The notes under the pieces were generated by a model. That model was not told the DNA's origin. It was given only the letters and a program-made list of their open reading frames with translations, and made no database searches. A DNA stretch of 64,000 nucleotides from Lepeophtheirus salmonis (taxonomy: Eukaryota > Arthropoda > Copepoda > Siphonostomatoida > Caligidae). The DNA lies in the NCBI RefSeq assembly GCF_016086655.4, contig NC_052139.2, positions 24,556,002-24,620,001 of the forward strand, given 5' to 3'. This document shows positions 11,590-23,765 of the stretch, one piece after another. Position 1 is the first letter of the stretch, and every line of letters begins with the position of its first letter. The translations under genes were made by a program, and so were the position numbers.

Positions 11590-11820
11590 ATTCCAGTCCT
11601 TGTTGGACTACTCGGTTTGGTTTTACTAGTATATGTAAGGACTTCGTACTCAGTAAATATTTTGATTAATTCTTTCTCTTCCTTTGCTGTGATAATATTT
11701 TCTGGTATTTTTTCCTTGGATCGGAAGAGTACTTGGTTGTAATTTCGAACATGTTCTGCGATTTTCCTTGGGGATCTTATCTTCTCTCCACTCCCGATTA
11801 TTTTGTCCATCTTTTTTCTT
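11590..11820 (-). pseudogene. LINE (L1-like) ORF2 fragment A
   Basis: The minus strand encodes RKIAEHVRNYNQVLF, then EKIPENIITAKEEKELIKIF and TEYEVLTY. The same series (KIAEYVRDYYKELY, ENISTPQEEKKFKKIF, TDYEVLTY) occurs at 42253-42545, where it runs on into a block typical of the start of LINE reverse transcriptases. The present copy diverges just at that block and continues into low-complexity sequence. It is a fragment of the region between endonuclease and reverse transcriptase, with no catalytic motif. Confidence 0.6.
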
Positions 11821-11904
11821 ACATGTTTTTTTTTATTGAATAAAGTGAAGTACAACAATGGTACAAGACATTAAAAATTACCAAGAAGGGGGAGGAGAAT
11901 GTTT

Positions 11905-12610
11905 TTCAAACCTTCATCGGAGGCATGTCCAAGGCTTTTGCTCCCAAGGAATCTGTGCTCTGGGAAAGGTATAGGCTATCAGAAATGAAGTAAGCCCAAA
12001 GTGAGCCCATATATGATTTTTTTACACAACTCAGAGACCGATAAATCTTGCTCCCCATCTTTCGAGGACGAAACTATTTTGGGCTCCATTCTAAGACATA
12101 CCTCAGTCCTAATTTGCATCGATCAGTTTTCGAGAAATGTTTTTCCTCTCTCAAAAGGTGATTCAATTGGCAAGATCTATGGAAACTTCGTCCCTAAATG
12201 CTAGTAATTGTTAATTATAATTTTGCAACCGTAAGCATGTATTGTTGAAAAATTAGTGCCAGCCAGTATCCTAAAATGTTCGAAGTGTGGCGTCATGGGA
12301 AATTTTGCAGTTTGCTGTAAATCAGCGGTCAAATTAACTTTGGCCATTACTTTTCTTGTAGCTAAAGGTCTTGAAAATAGGGCCTATGCTTATTTTGTGG
12401 TTGATGGTAAAAAAAATCAAGTTTCTCTTGGATTTGGGTGCCAACGTCAACATACTTTCTATTAAATTTGTAAAATTGGATCGCTTAGAAAAGAATCCTG
12501 GTTCCTTAGTGGTGTTTGGAGATTATAAAGTCAAAACCTTAGACACAGCCCGGCTGAAAGTCTCTATTGATGGAAATATACTGTTAATTGGGAATTTGTG
12601 GGAAACCAGG
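11905..12610 (+). pseudogene. Ty3/gypsy Gag C-terminus and protease
   Basis: A Gag-like stretch reads SVLWERYRLSEMK, a stop, then IYDFFTQLRD. Around 12277-12320 a nucleocapsid knuckle CSKCGVMGNFAVCC appears; the usual His of the C-x2-C-x4-H-x4-C pattern is Asn here. The protease block KIKFLLDLGANVNILS (about 12418-12465) has DLG where retropepsins have the catalytic DTG or DSG. Both key positions are therefore mutated. Several frame changes separate the pieces. Confidence 0.7.
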
Positions 12611-12779
12611 TGAGTCAGCCTATTCTTGGGTTTCGGGACTGTATTGATTTTGGTATGGTGAAGCTGCAGGAAAGAGAGTGCAAGTCTGCACTAGATCAGG
12701 GAACGCACCATACTACAAGCCCAGGGTAAGCGGTTTCATAAAGAGCTTCTGGTCATGGTCACTAGGGGAACATTGAGTC

Positions 12780-14013
12780 GTGTAGAATCAGCTGAATGGG
12801 TGTCTCCCATTGTGTCAATACTGAAGCCAGAGTGAAAGGTCAGAATTTTTGCTCACTTCACTCATACTATTTCTTCCGTGGTAAATACTCAACTCTATCC
12901 TATACTGCACCTGGAGGAGGTGTTTCCAGATCTTGCAGGGGCAAAATTCTTAACAAAGTTGGATTTCACGAGCTACTACGAGCAATATGCACTTGATGAG
13001 AGCTTACTGAGTTTTCCGTTATCAACGCCATTGGGCCTCTTCAGGTATAATGTACTATTCTATGGATTGGCATCTTCTGCAGCAATCGTGCAAGCAGCAC
13101 AGGAGAAGTTACTTCAAAGGATTCAAGGTGTCAAGATCTATATTGATGATGTATTGGTCTTCTCGAAGAGTATGAAGGAGCACATTAGAACTTTGGAGGA
13201 AGAATTTCGTCGGATTCAAGAGACTGGGGAACGGCTCAAAACAAGGAAATATATCATTGGAGCAAATGAACTCATTTACCTGGGGTTCAAGATTTCGAAA
13301 GAAGGTCACTCTGCGTATCTGGAACTAATCTGCCCCGTTCTCAATTTCCCATCTCCTCATTCGTGTAGTAAAGCCAAATATATGCTAAGGATGGTGCAAT
13401 ATTATGAAACCTTCTTCCCTAATCTCTGCATGGAAGCAACCCCTCAACATGAACTTACAAAAGGGGATTATAACTTATCTTGGTGGGAGAAGTGCAAATT
13501 TAGTTTTCAGAAAATTAAAAATCTTTAGCTAACACTCCCGTTCTAACACATTATGATCCTTTATGTCCGCTCACACTTTTCGCTGATGTCTCACCTGTTG
13601 GATTGGGGGTTGTCCTCTCACAACTTATTGTGAAAGTGGATTGTCCGGTGGCTTTTGGTTCAAAGAAACTGACAGCAGCTTAACTCAACTACTCTCCGAT
13701 TGAACAGGAAGTGACAGGAATTATGTACGGCCTGAAGATGTTGGAATGGTATCTGATGGGTTATCATTTTAACATACGAACGGATCATAAACCCTTGGTA
13801 TACATTTTCAACCTGGGAAAAGAGTTACCAGGAGTGGTGTCTGCGAGTTTGTCTCGATACGCTATGCTACTCTCTACGTTTGACTGTTCAACAGAATACA
13901 TCAAGCAAACGCATAATCTTACGGCTGATGCTCTTTCAAGACTTCCTGTTGACGATGTCATACCAGAAGAAGATCCCACTTATACGTTGATGGTCCAATC
14001 CCTTTCTCAGTGA
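12780..14013 (+). pseudogene. Ty3/gypsy reverse transcriptase and RNase H
   Basis: The longest open piece (12878-13528) covers most of the RT palm: LTKLDFTSYYEQYAL holds the first Asp, and KIYIDDVLVFSKSM holds the catalytic YIDD box. It continues into the thumb region KYMLRMVQYYETFFPNL. After a frame change at about 13528 the RNase H follows: LFADVSPVGLGVVLSQ, then an in-frame TAA at 13681, PIEQEVTGIMYGLKMLE, RTDHKPLVYIF and HNLTADALSRLP. All four RNase H acidic positions appear kept. The type recalls K02A2.6-like pol proteins common in invertebrates. Confidence 0.85.
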
Positions 14014-14189
14014 AAAACAGCAGAGTTGCCTATCCTCGGGAATGTCCCTAAGAACAAAAACAACTCAAAGCAATTAAAGCTACCAGAACTGCAGATTAGA
14101 AAAATGTGTATGAGTAGGCGTTTACTCATAAGAAGAATGAGTTTTAATTAAGAAATGACCTTCTTTTCTGGAAACGGAGGCTTGTGGTT

Positions 14190-14720
14190 CTGCTACCGTT
14201 TCAAAATCTCTTCTTTGTTGAACTACACCTCAACCACCTAGCAATAGTTAAGATGGGCCAGAATTGACATATACATAGAAAATTTCTTTCACATGTTAGG
14301 AAAATATCTCGAAAGTAATAAGTGATACGTCTACCATAGCAATATTAAGACAAATATTTCATTGATTTTGTCCTATTGGATTTCCACAGGAAGTCCAAAC
14401 AGATAATGACCATCCATTTGCAAGTGAGGGGTTCAAGACAAAATTCTCTGAATGGGTTTAACCTTAGTTTTGTTACCTCCGTATCACCCTCAGTAAAGTG
14501 GTTTGGCTGAGAGAGCCGTAAGTATCGTCAAGAACATCCTCCGAAAGAATCAATCATTGTCAATTGAGGAGTTACTATTTGGGTATAGGACAATACTGTT
14601 GGAATGGGAAAAACCACTTGCAAAACTTTTACTTTCGCGTCCTTTACATGGGTTATTACCTAGTGAACTCTAGGGAACTCAAGTTAAACCATTGGGAGCA
14701 ACTCTATGGTGTATCAAATG
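14190..14720 (+). pseudogene. Ty3/gypsy integrase remnant
   Basis: Traces of the zinc-binding region (HLNHLAIVKMGQN at about 14223) are followed by the catalytic core: VQTDNDHPFASEGFKTKF holds the second acidic residue, and LPPYHPQ then a stop then SGLAERAVSIVKN holds the Glu of the DD35E triad. The downstream LLFGYRTILLEWEK block is the usual continuation in invertebrate gypsy integrases. Several stops and frame shifts make it nonfunctional. Confidence 0.75.
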
Positions 14721-14830
14721 ACAAGATGATGTGTAGGAAATACACCTTGATCAATTTTACCCCCGAAAGTCATCTAAATTGGGGGCTGATATCATGTATT
14801 ATATTTTTTTACCCTAGATGGGTGGGATGA

Positions 14831-16347
14831 TTATCCCGGGTTTAGATTTTCTTGTTTTATAAATGTACTTACTTTTATCCTTTTATATATGTACGTTATC
14901 ATTTTATCTTAAAGTACCAAATTGCTCTTATCTCGAGAATATACCCTTTTTCTACATACTCCTTCACGACACCCTATTTATTAATAAATCGGTGACGATC
15001 TATTTGACGTTCCACCTTAATACATAACATAATTGAAGTTGATTTGTGTTTTTTTGGAATGTATAGATATATGAAATTAATGTACAGAGAATAAAATAAT
15101 TATGTAATTTAAAAAATAAAACAAAAAAAAAATACTTATTGGTGTTTTCGAAATTAACACAAAGGAGGAGACTTGATACACCCGGGAAGAGACATGATAC
15201 AGGGTAAGAGAAGACATGTTGTAATTTATTAATTATTAATCAATAATACAAACAGTTATCGTTAAATAAGTGTATATTTCAAATCCAAATGAAGTTCATT
15301 TCTTCCCAGATATCAATTTCTTTATCCAAAATATATTTTTTTTTATGTTCATGAATTAAGAAGTTATTAATCTCTTGAGTAAATTTTTTTCTAATTATTT
15401 TAAATAACTTAAATACACCTTGCTTTTTAACTTTTTCCAACGGATGACTATTCTCATTGCACATTGACGGTCAACCAAACAATTAAATTTATTTTTTAAG
15501 TGATGGATGAAGTTTTTTAACATAGAGATTTTGTGGTATTGGATTATTTAAAAGTATTTTTTATGTGCAATGGATTGAATAATAGATACATAAAATTTTG
15601 CAGGCTTTCTTAATCAATATAAATAGTTCGCTGATGATTTTATTAAATATAATACTGAGATATTTCTGATAAAATCCTTTTGTAATTCAAGGATGTGGTT
15701 TATGTTTCGTCAAATAAAGATATCATTGAATGATTAATTTGCAAGTTGTTCTATTCACCTATTAAGTAAAATTTTACAAAAAAAACATTTAACTATTAAG
15801 AAAATGTATTTTGCACAATATCCTGGAATGGAGAATAGTATTCCTTAATCATCATGTACTGGAATGACAGTGACAATGAATTTACTTTTTTTTACATTTA
15901 CCAACGAGCGCATGTAGCTCAAATCCAGCCTCTCTAGAGACAAAAGTACTTTATGGCTCCTCACATCATATTTTTTTTTGACCAGCGGTGATAAACAAAG
16001 CTGATAAAAGTCGAATTATATTTATTGTTTATAGAATATAAAAGTTATCATTCTTAATAAAAGTTATGGATCAAAATAAAATTATTAAAATTTTTTAAAT
16101 AAGGTGACTGTGCAAAGAAATAAAAACAAGTAGTATAAAAAAATAAAGCACAAATGTAAATAATATGTATATATATGTGTCATCTGAAAATAAAACTAAC
16201 GGTGGTTTTGGGTAGTAGATGGTGTAATGAGCGGAGAGTCCCGTGAAATCCCTCTTCGATCAGAAAAGTTAAATATCAATTTATGGTACTTAAATGAATT
16301 ATAATGTTAGTTCATATTTGTAAAAATCATTTTTATTATTTATGACT
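14831..16347. other. No recognisable gene
   Basis: AT-rich sequence downstream of the retroelement. A short doublet containing GAGACATGATACA lies near 15170-15205. I found no LTR that matches upstream sequence, and no other conserved feature. Confidence 0.45.
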
Positions 16348-16693
16348 CTAATGAGTTAGCTTAAGAGCCCAAAGGATGCTGAAAAACTTTAAGCTAGTAA
16401 TGGAAAATAAATTGGAGGGTGCATTACATTCATCTTTACTGCAAAGACAGCACATTCCGGTTTCAGTCACATTGCAACTGTACAATGGATAACACGTATT
16501 TGACCCTTCAAATGACATCCCTTGCCAATAGCCTTGGAGAAACAATAAGAATAGATGGTGATTCATTTACCTAAATATGTACCATCTTCAACTATGACCT
16601 TGGATCATCTTTTAATATTGGGTTTACATGTTTAAATAGTAACATCAGTAGATGTACCATCAACTGAACAAGTGTAGCAGTCTATCCCAGGGC
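16348..16693 (-). pseudogene. Ly6/uPAR-like three-finger protein, two exons, pseudogene
   Basis: Exon 1 of the pair (16693-16571, after acceptor ATAATCAATAG) begins PGIDCYTCSVDGTSTDV, matching the CYxC start of mature Ly6 proteins. It ends VIVEDGTYLG at donor GTAAAT (16570). The second exon (16532-16348, after TTGTTTCTCCAAG) reads through TCYPLYSCNVTETG and CCLCSKDECN, the terminal Cys-Asn signature. A hydrophobic tail typical of a GPI-attachment signal follows, then a stop. Both splice sites are phase 1, and the intron would be only 38 bases. In-frame TAA and TGA in the first of these exons argue for a pseudogene. The signal-peptide exon was not found. Such proteins normally sit on the cell surface; no function can be inferred. 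Confidence 0.65.
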
Positions 16694-17684
16694 CTATTGA
16701 TTATAATTTTGAAAAATATGGATCAATAATTGTCATTGATTTTAAATTACCAAATATTGGCATTAGGATATAAATCATGATTGACAACTTGATTCCTTTT
16801 TTTTAGGATGAGTAGCAATCAACCTGCAGAATTAGGAATATCTGGATGAACATGGTTTTATATTATAGTCAATATTCTAAAGTTTTATTTGAAAGTATAG
16901 TAAGTCACCACTAGGCGTTGGAGTAGGAATATGCTTTTGTTGTCAAAAATAAATATTGGCAAAAATGTTTTTCATAGAATATTTCATAAAATTAAACTAA
17001 TAGCAATCTAGCTCTTTACTTTTTCAATAGTGCAATTTACAAAAATAAGTTAATTGCTCCAATTTCTAATATACAAAACTATTTTTTAAAGTAATGCTAT
17101 TATAAAATTTGAAAATGTATTTGAACGCAAATAAATCCACAGATAATGGTGTTATGGAATTAAAACAGGTGTCATTAGATCCGTTGCCATGCAGTGACTC
17201 TGAATTAGTGACATTTGTTCAAATCGGATAATTGAAACATGATTTATTCTATGAAACCAATATCTTTAATGCTTCTACAAAATTGCCAAACAATAATTAC
17301 TTAATTAACTAATCATCGCATCAAATTTGTTTAATTAAATAAGATATATTGATGATTGAAATTGGCTTATTTTGGTATAAAATTGCCATTCCTCAAAGAT
17401 CTCTTTTTTTTTTTTTTTTGAACAACAAAAAAATTAAAATATCACGCAGTGTGAATATACCCAACTTTGCTTTATTCAGTTTACGGAAAATAAAGAAAGC
17501 ACAGATCTGATTTTCAAAAGAGTGTACTGTGTGGTCCATTGGAAATAACGAATTCAATAATTAATTAAGGTTAAATGATAGAAATTGATTAATATTTCGA
17601 TATATTAAAGCATAAACAATTAGTTACAAAAAAAAAAAAAAAAAAAAAAAAGATATCTCTTACTTATTCACAATTCAAAGAAGT
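16694..17684. other. No recognisable gene; homopolymer tracts
   Basis: AT-rich. A poly(T) run lies at about 17402-17420 and a long poly(A) run at about 17629-17651. The poly(A) run precedes a transposon-like stretch and could be the tail of a lost retrocopy, though nothing upstream of it supports that. Confidence 0.45.
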
Positions 17685-18080
17685 GACACTTGAACCTGAT
17701 CGACGAATTTCCATTTGACCTCTTCTAGCAAGCAGCTTGACGTCTCCAAGAACACTATTTACGCCGTCAGCAAGTCCAAAACGTTGGATATTGGATATGA
17801 AGAAGGGCTCTCTCAAAAAGGCAAAACTGGATCTGGGGTAGCTAAAGATAATATCCTAAGTATTCCTCAACCCCATGAAGCCTCATGCAAGAGATCTTGC
17901 GCTTCACACCAAATTGTCAAGATATCTACCAAAAAAGTATGTGGAAAGAGCTTTGTCCAGATAGAGAGTCAACTTTTGACACCAGCAATATAAATCAACC
18001 CATCTACTCCGTTACAAGACTCTTTTCAAGAAGTCGTTTGAATTATTTTGAGCTCTTATTTTACGCTTGGCCCCCCTAAA
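17685..18080 (+). pseudogene. Possible Tc1/mariner-type N-terminal remnant
   Basis: The plus strand encodes DVSKNTIYAVSKSK, like the recognition helix of transposase helix-turn-helix domains. Weaker blocks follow after frame changes, among them KTGSGVAKDNIL and the downstream YLPKKYVERAL. The first ~100 bp (CACTTGAACnTnATCGACnAATTT onward) recur at 30190-30290, showing a dispersed element. No catalytic residues or ends were seen, so the call is tentative. Confidence 0.35.
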
Positions 18081-18369
18081 GCCTGCATGTCAACTCCCGT
18101 CGCCTACACCTTTTGGATGCAATCCGAGGCGAAGGCCTGAAGTGTTCGGCATTCAATCATCAAAGCCTTAAAAACCACTGTGAGCCAACACTGAGCCACT
18201 ATAACAAATATTTTTTTTACTTCAATGACTTTTTTTATAAAGGAAAATCGAAAAAAACCCATAACATTAATGCCCCTTCCTCCCCCTGCGGTCCGAAAAA
18301 TGGGCTAAAATTGAATTTCATTTTAACAACCCACCACCTATTTATAGCTTCTTAGACAATCAGAATGGA

Positions 18370-18790
18370 GTCGAACCGCAAACTCAGGCAAGGACAAAGG
18401 ACGAGACGAGTGCTCATTTTCTTGTTGAATGTGAAATGATTCTTCCAATTTATCACACCATCAACACAGTTTTGAATCGGTTTTGTGTACTTCTGGGGAT
18501 GAGAGAGAGATTAAAACAGAAAAGATTGTGTTTTCCATATATCATGTCAAGTAATGGTTCATCAATTGGTATGGGCATATCGTAGAACACTAAGAGAAGA
18601 CAAGAGGAAGATTTATATTTTTATCTACATTTTCTTCATCCATTGTGAACATAAGGCCTCTTGCAAAAAAGAGAAAGACTTGAAAATTATGATAAATAAA
18701 ACTGGGTACACGCCAATAGATAAAGATTTAAATAAGGATCGGAAAAAAAATCATTCCAGCTCGATTTTTTTATTGTGTATTAATGTTTGA
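18370..18790 (+). pseudogene. LINE ORF2 C-terminal remnant
   Basis: The plus strand encodes DETSAHFLVECEMILPIYHT, like the C-terminal segment of L1-type ORF2 proteins, where an H-x3-C element (HFLVEC) follows an upstream Cys pair. After one frame change the frame 18554-18790 continues as VHQLVWAYRRTLREDKRKIY, again like the tail of such proteins. The upstream Cys pair is not visible. No poly(A) tail or target-site duplication was identified. Confidence 0.45.
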
Positions 18791-18794
18791 TTAT

Positions 18795-19310
18795 AAAGGG
18801 TGGTTCATCCAAACTTCCCAAGTCCAGAAAAAAAAAGTAAAACGCTGGTGTTACTTTATTTCTTAACCGCCTACATTAAAATTTTCACAAAAATCAACAT
18901 AATAAAATAAAATTTAACATTCAATCAATAACATTGCCGTTAGTACGGAATACACGTTCACAACGTTCCAGGAAACGTCCACTGCATTCTTGAACGTCCT
19001 ACTGGTTAAAGTGTGGAATACCCTCCTTATTTCCACTCTCAGAGATATTTTGGTAGTGAAGGAACCTTCATTGAAAGCCCATCCAACATTACCATATAAA
19101 AAATAGTCTAAAGAGTTCCCTTACAGCGAGAAACCGGCGGAACGTACATCACATTCACAGAACCAAGAAAATAGAATGTTATTTCGTTGGTGTAACAGGG
19201 TACCGCGTATTGCTGCCAAATCCAGGTTTTTTTTTTATGAGCCTGCAAATCCATAAGAAGACTGGAAAAAATTAAATTCAAATCAACCTTCCACTGAAAC
19301 ATTATTCAAA
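18795..19310 (-). pseudogene. Tc1/mariner transposase C-terminal remnant
   Basis: On the minus strand, WIWQQYAVPCYTNE corresponds to the QQDGAPxHT box around the second catalytic acid, with Asp replaced by Tyr. After frame changes NSLDYFLYGNVGWAF corresponds to the box around the third. Downstream residues (ISLRVEIRRVFHTL and so on) fit the family tail. AAGGGTGGTTCATCCAAAC at about 18797 looks like one terminal repeat, but I found no partner. N-terminal domains are missing. Confidence 0.6.
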
Positions 19311-20815
19311 CTAGTAATTAAGTATTTGAGGGATATCTAAAAATTACATTTTGCAAGAAAATTGTGGTCTTCGAGCACCCACTGCTAATTATTGCTATTT
19401 ATACCGTAAACTCTATAAATGGTCATTAACCTTCAAGAATTAAAGGTTTGGTGATTAGATGCTTTATATATATATATACCATATTGTTAGATATAATTAC
19501 AATTAAGAGCTAAATCGACGCGTAAAAACTATAAACAGATGAAAATAAAAGTTAAAATCAATTGATAAAAACATTGCTTTATTGAATACAAAAGTTAAAA
19601 CTAGGCAATCATGTTTATTTTTGAGTTAAATTTATAATATACAATAATTGAAAATATATTTACTTCCAAATAAGATCATTTATCCTACTAATATATGTAT
19701 AGGTAAGCTTTTAATAAAACATGAATACAGTAGATTCAATAAATGTTTACTATGTTATCTTGATCATAATTCTAAAAAAATATTTTGTCTAATCATAAAA
19801 ATTAAGTAAAATTAAGAGAATACTTGTTTCATACTAATTTTGGTTTAACTGTTTTATATCAGAGCTGAAATTAAAGAATAAGCTTTTCCTTACAATTTTT
19901 TTTAAAAAAACCTTAAAAAAGGACAATTTTAATTGACTTTTCAATTTAACATTTAACTTTCTTATTAAATATTGAATCAATGCGAGGTTGTGTGAGCAAA
20001 AGATCGAAATTAAATATAAGTTGAGTATGTTGAATACTATTTAAATATATTGGATATAAATTCCTAATCTTTCATTCTGTTGAATCATTTTTGCTCAAAA
20101 GTTACCAAATTAACACTATTTGAAAATCATGATAGAAAAGTTTAAAGAGGAAAGGTCGTCACAATTTTGTATTGGATAGGAGAATATGAGTGGATATAAT
20201 AATGAGCTACGTGAGGAGAAAAAGAGGATATCATATTCATTGATTCTTGAAGTGTCCTTATTCACAATATGGAAGAATGAAACTTAGACAATATTTGGGA
20301 ATTGTATATGAGGGGGATATCTACTTGTCGTCGGACTTAATGAGAGCTAATATTATTACACTAAAATTTATGTCTACAATTTATTGACTGTTATCAATTG
20401 ACAAGAAACCAAAAGCTCTGGATGGATGTTTTATTGACTATGGATGGTCTATTTTAAATGATAAACTAATTTTAGATATAAAAATACTTTATTTATTTTA
20501 AATATCTGTACGTTGGTTATTTTAAATATTGGTTTGGTTTTAAGTTTTAAAAGGTAATTATATTGTTGTTTCTAATAAACAAACCAAACTCCAGCCTAAA
20601 TAAAAAAAAATAATTCATGGCCTAAGTCTCCATTTTATATATTAATTGTAACGATTGGTGATTACATATTTTTATAACTAATTTCAATAAATGACCCTAT
20701 ACGACGTTTTAGCAAAAAAGTATTGATTTTCACGCAACTTCTTAACCCAATAAAATGTGTCATCTACAAAATGTACATATTGCCACTAGGTGATTTGTGG
20801 TAACCCTATAGGTCA
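19311..20815. other. No recognisable gene
   Basis: AT-rich sequence with a short TA run near 19470. Nothing recognised. Confidence 0.5.
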
Positions 20816-20866
20816 TCCTATTCTTGAGTTTCGGGACTGTATTGATTTTGGAATGGTGAAGCTGCA
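20816..20866 (+). mobile_element. Sliver of the 11.9-14.8 kb Ty3/gypsy family
   Basis: These 51 bases match 12619-12669, between protease and RT of the large gypsy element, with two mismatches (for example TTTCGGGACTGTATTGATTT is shared). Flanking sequence does not match, so this is an isolated remnant of a second copy. Confidence 0.85.
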
Positions 20867-21339
20867 GAACCGTCCAATTTTGTGTCACTCTCTAGATTCA
20901 CAGAAATTAACCCTGGAATCTTTACAACAATCTATACAAACAAATTTTCAAAAGTATTTTTATTAACAATGACAGTCATAAAAACTGCAGGATTGAAATA
21001 TACATTAAAATAATCGTATAATGAATGTCTTTAGGACTAAAAACTAACTTTTTTTATTAATTATAATTATGATTACACAATATAAATGATGAACCAAAAA
21101 GTATTTTTAATTTAATTTTTAAATTCTATTCGACCACCAGATTCAAAAGGGCAATTTTTTCACAGTAAAGGCCAGAATTGAGGGAAAATATATAAAGAAA
21201 TTGTTCGAGACACTGTTGTGCAACACGAAACGAAAGAGTATGGGTCCTGTATCCATTACAAATTTTTTTTGTTCACTTTTTCCCTCTCAGGATGTAAAAA
21301 TGTAAAGAATCGCAAATTTTTCCTTTGAGACCTCCATAC

Positions 21340-21775
21340 TCGACGCATGTAAATTCCCCATTGAACCAGCCAATTGTACTAGGAAAGCGGCCAGGGGAAA
21401 ATTGTCCGGGAAAAGTACCCGCATTTTGTTCAAACTTCGTAATGAATAATAACACATCATAATTCCTAAGATGATAGGCAGTGGTACATAAGGATCCAGG
21501 GGTACCCCGAAGTACTCCGTGGACCCTGAGGGCTTGGAACTATTTTTTATTACAAAAGGGATTCATAGAATGTGTTGGATGATTCCCACAGGACCCCCGA
21601 GCCAATCCGAGGGCGAAGGGTATTCAACCATATTTCAGGGGCACTAACTATTTATTCCACCCCATTCCTTACCAATCCTCTCGATCGCACTATTATTACT
21701 CACACTTGAAGCTACTCCCTTGGGAGGGGGATAGAACAAACAAATATTTGTCATAAGTAATATATATTCTTTTCT
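21340..21775 (+). repeat. Dispersed repeat family R1, copy a
   Basis: It contains a GATCCAGGGGTACCCCGAAG block, a TTGGAACTATT block, TATTCAACCATATTTCAGG, an AACTATTTATTCC block and ATTATTACTCACACTTGAAG. The same series occurs at 53100-53480 (same strand) and, inverted, at 52260-52760. TTGTTCAAACTTCGTAATG just before it recurs at 52221. The GATCC-to-TTGGATG part belongs to the ~106-bp tandem unit of 598-1150. No coding frame spans it. Confidence 0.7.
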
Positions 21776-21989
21776 TTAACACCATCTATCATTTATTGAA
21801 GTTATCGTTATAAATTCAATATACAAACATACCCATATTAAAATATAAAACTATGAAGGGTGATCTATACTGTACAAAATATATACACAAGAACACACAA
21901 GCAAAAATTTGGGCAAAAAAGTTTATCTTGATGCTTTTCGAGATAAAAGGAATTTGTAAAACTTCATCACAATCCAAGGGAAAAATTAA

Positions 21990-23765
21990 GGGACTAGTGC
22001 AATCAAGCCATAATATATCCGCCCATCCAGTAATTTGCAATCTTGATTCTTGTTCCATCTTCTTAATAAAATCAGCAAATTGTGGATTAAAATAATAATT
22101 ATTTGAAGAACTAAAGTTTCATCTTTCTTAATGTTTTGATTTCCATCAATGAATAAATCATGATACTCCTCCACAAGCTTGTCTCTGAGGGCTTTAATTT
22201 CTTCATCGGAAATTTATTTCATTTCCTTGATTCCACGAGCACTAGGTTCTCTAGCCTTTTTCCATCTACCTCGCTCAATTTGACTTGAATAATCTTCTGG
22301 TAAAATTCTTAATTTTTTACACAATACCCACGACATTAGAAATTTAACATCTTTCTTTCACAATTATAATCTCTTCTTTAATTTCCTCATTTCTAAAACC
22401 TACATTTAAAATTATGGACCCTAGTTGATTAAAAGTATCTCCATTCGAACGAGAATCTGAAGGTCTATTTAAATGTCTAAGTGGTATTCCAATTTCTTGT
22501 AAAAAAATTTCATCCGCAATAGATACCTCACTATCAGAGTCCGGAATTGCATAACTATAATTGCATAAGTATGTTCAATCTAGAGACTTTAATCGAACTT
22601 GTATTGCGGGTGTCATTGCTAAATGTGGTCACGTTTCTAACCGTGACTCTTCTGTTTCTTGCAATTCCATTTTTACAGGCCGTTGAATCTTTAAAATGAC
22701 CAATTCTTTAACAATTTCTACATTCCTGTTTCCAAGCAGGACATTCATTTATAATATGGTCTCTTGAGCAGAATATACAATCCATTATTTTTCTTTCAGG
22801 AGGATTTTTCCTAAAACTATTTTTGTTTCGACTAAGGCATTGATCCCTGTATTTTCCTCTTGTTATCTTGTTGACTTTTAGAAAATTTAATTTTTCGTAA
22901 TCCCTCTTAGACATTTCGTCAGCCCTACATCTATCAATAACTTTTTGAAGTGTACATTCTTTTTCTTCTATGGCCATAAGTTTTTTCCTCGTTTCTTCAT
23001 CCCGAAGTTAATTTAACTTTGATGTTTTCTTCGAAACAGTCTTTATTACCTCACCTTTCATTTAATTCGGCATGATTTGCAGTTCGAGCTACCTCTACGT
23101 AGAAGTCCTCGAATTATTGACCTTCTTTTTTGATATAAGGAATGGAATTTAACCTTCTCAAGAATGATGTTATATTGAGAGCGAAAATATTTCCTCAATT
23201 CTTCTAAAATTTCAGAAATGGATAACACTGTGTTTTCTTTAATCCCAATTGAGACTCTTAATTTCTCCCTCATTTCTATATCAATGAATGATCTTAAATT
23301 CGCTAGCTGTTTTGCGTGAGAGTAGCTATCAACTCCTGCAAGTTGCCTGTAGTCTTCAAAACTGGGGTTCCATTCAATAAGCTCATTTAAATCCATGCTT
23401 TCTCTCAATAGTTCCAGTTCCTTATATGGAATTTTTCCGTATACTTTACACGCTCTATCCTTTAAGGGCAGATTTCCATTTTTTTCGTGAGTTCCTTCAT
23501 AATGTCTTCATCCGTGCGATCTCTCTCTTCCATGAAAATCAAGATATCCTCTTGTTGCTCCTTTGTTTCAGACTTGAACTCCATTAATTGTAAAATATCC
23601 TCTAAGACGTGTAATCTTCCACGGACCCTTTCATGAGAAATTTCTACTAATTCCATTCTGTTTGAACGCTTCAGTTCATTAATGCTCCTTGTGATATGAC
23701 CATTGTATGCCTTAACTTTTGATTTTATTAAGTCAAACTTCTTACTTTTAAGTTCTTCCATTATG
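21990..23765 (-). pseudogene. Second Ty3/gypsy-like element: Gag to start of Pol
   Basis: On the minus strand an N-terminal frame (23761-23462) is rich in charged helical sequence. The next (23408-23058) holds a capsid-like block NELIEWNPSFEDYRQLAGVD. The third (22977-22708) holds CTLQKVIDRCRADEMSKRDY and a nucleocapsid knuckle CIFCSRDHIINECPAWKQEC. Further downstream, DEEIKALRD-like and EEYHDLFIDGNQNIKK segments (about 22190-22110) fit the linker before gypsy RT. RT itself is not recognisable. Gag frames are broken by at least two shifts. This differs in sequence from the 11.9-kb element, so it is another family. Confidence 0.6.

Larger units (their letters stand above)
11885..14830 (+). mobile_element. 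Degenerate Ty3/gypsy retrotransposon (internal region)
   Basis: Gag, protease, reverse transcriptase, RNase H and integrase traces occur in the order expected for Ty3/gypsy (RT before integrase), all on the plus strand, interrupted by stops and frame changes. I could not identify flanking LTRs, a primer-binding site or a polypurine tract, so the ends are set by the first and last recognisable coding blocks. A 51-bp piece between its protease and RT recurs at 20816-20866, showing at least one other copy of the family. Confidence 0.85.
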
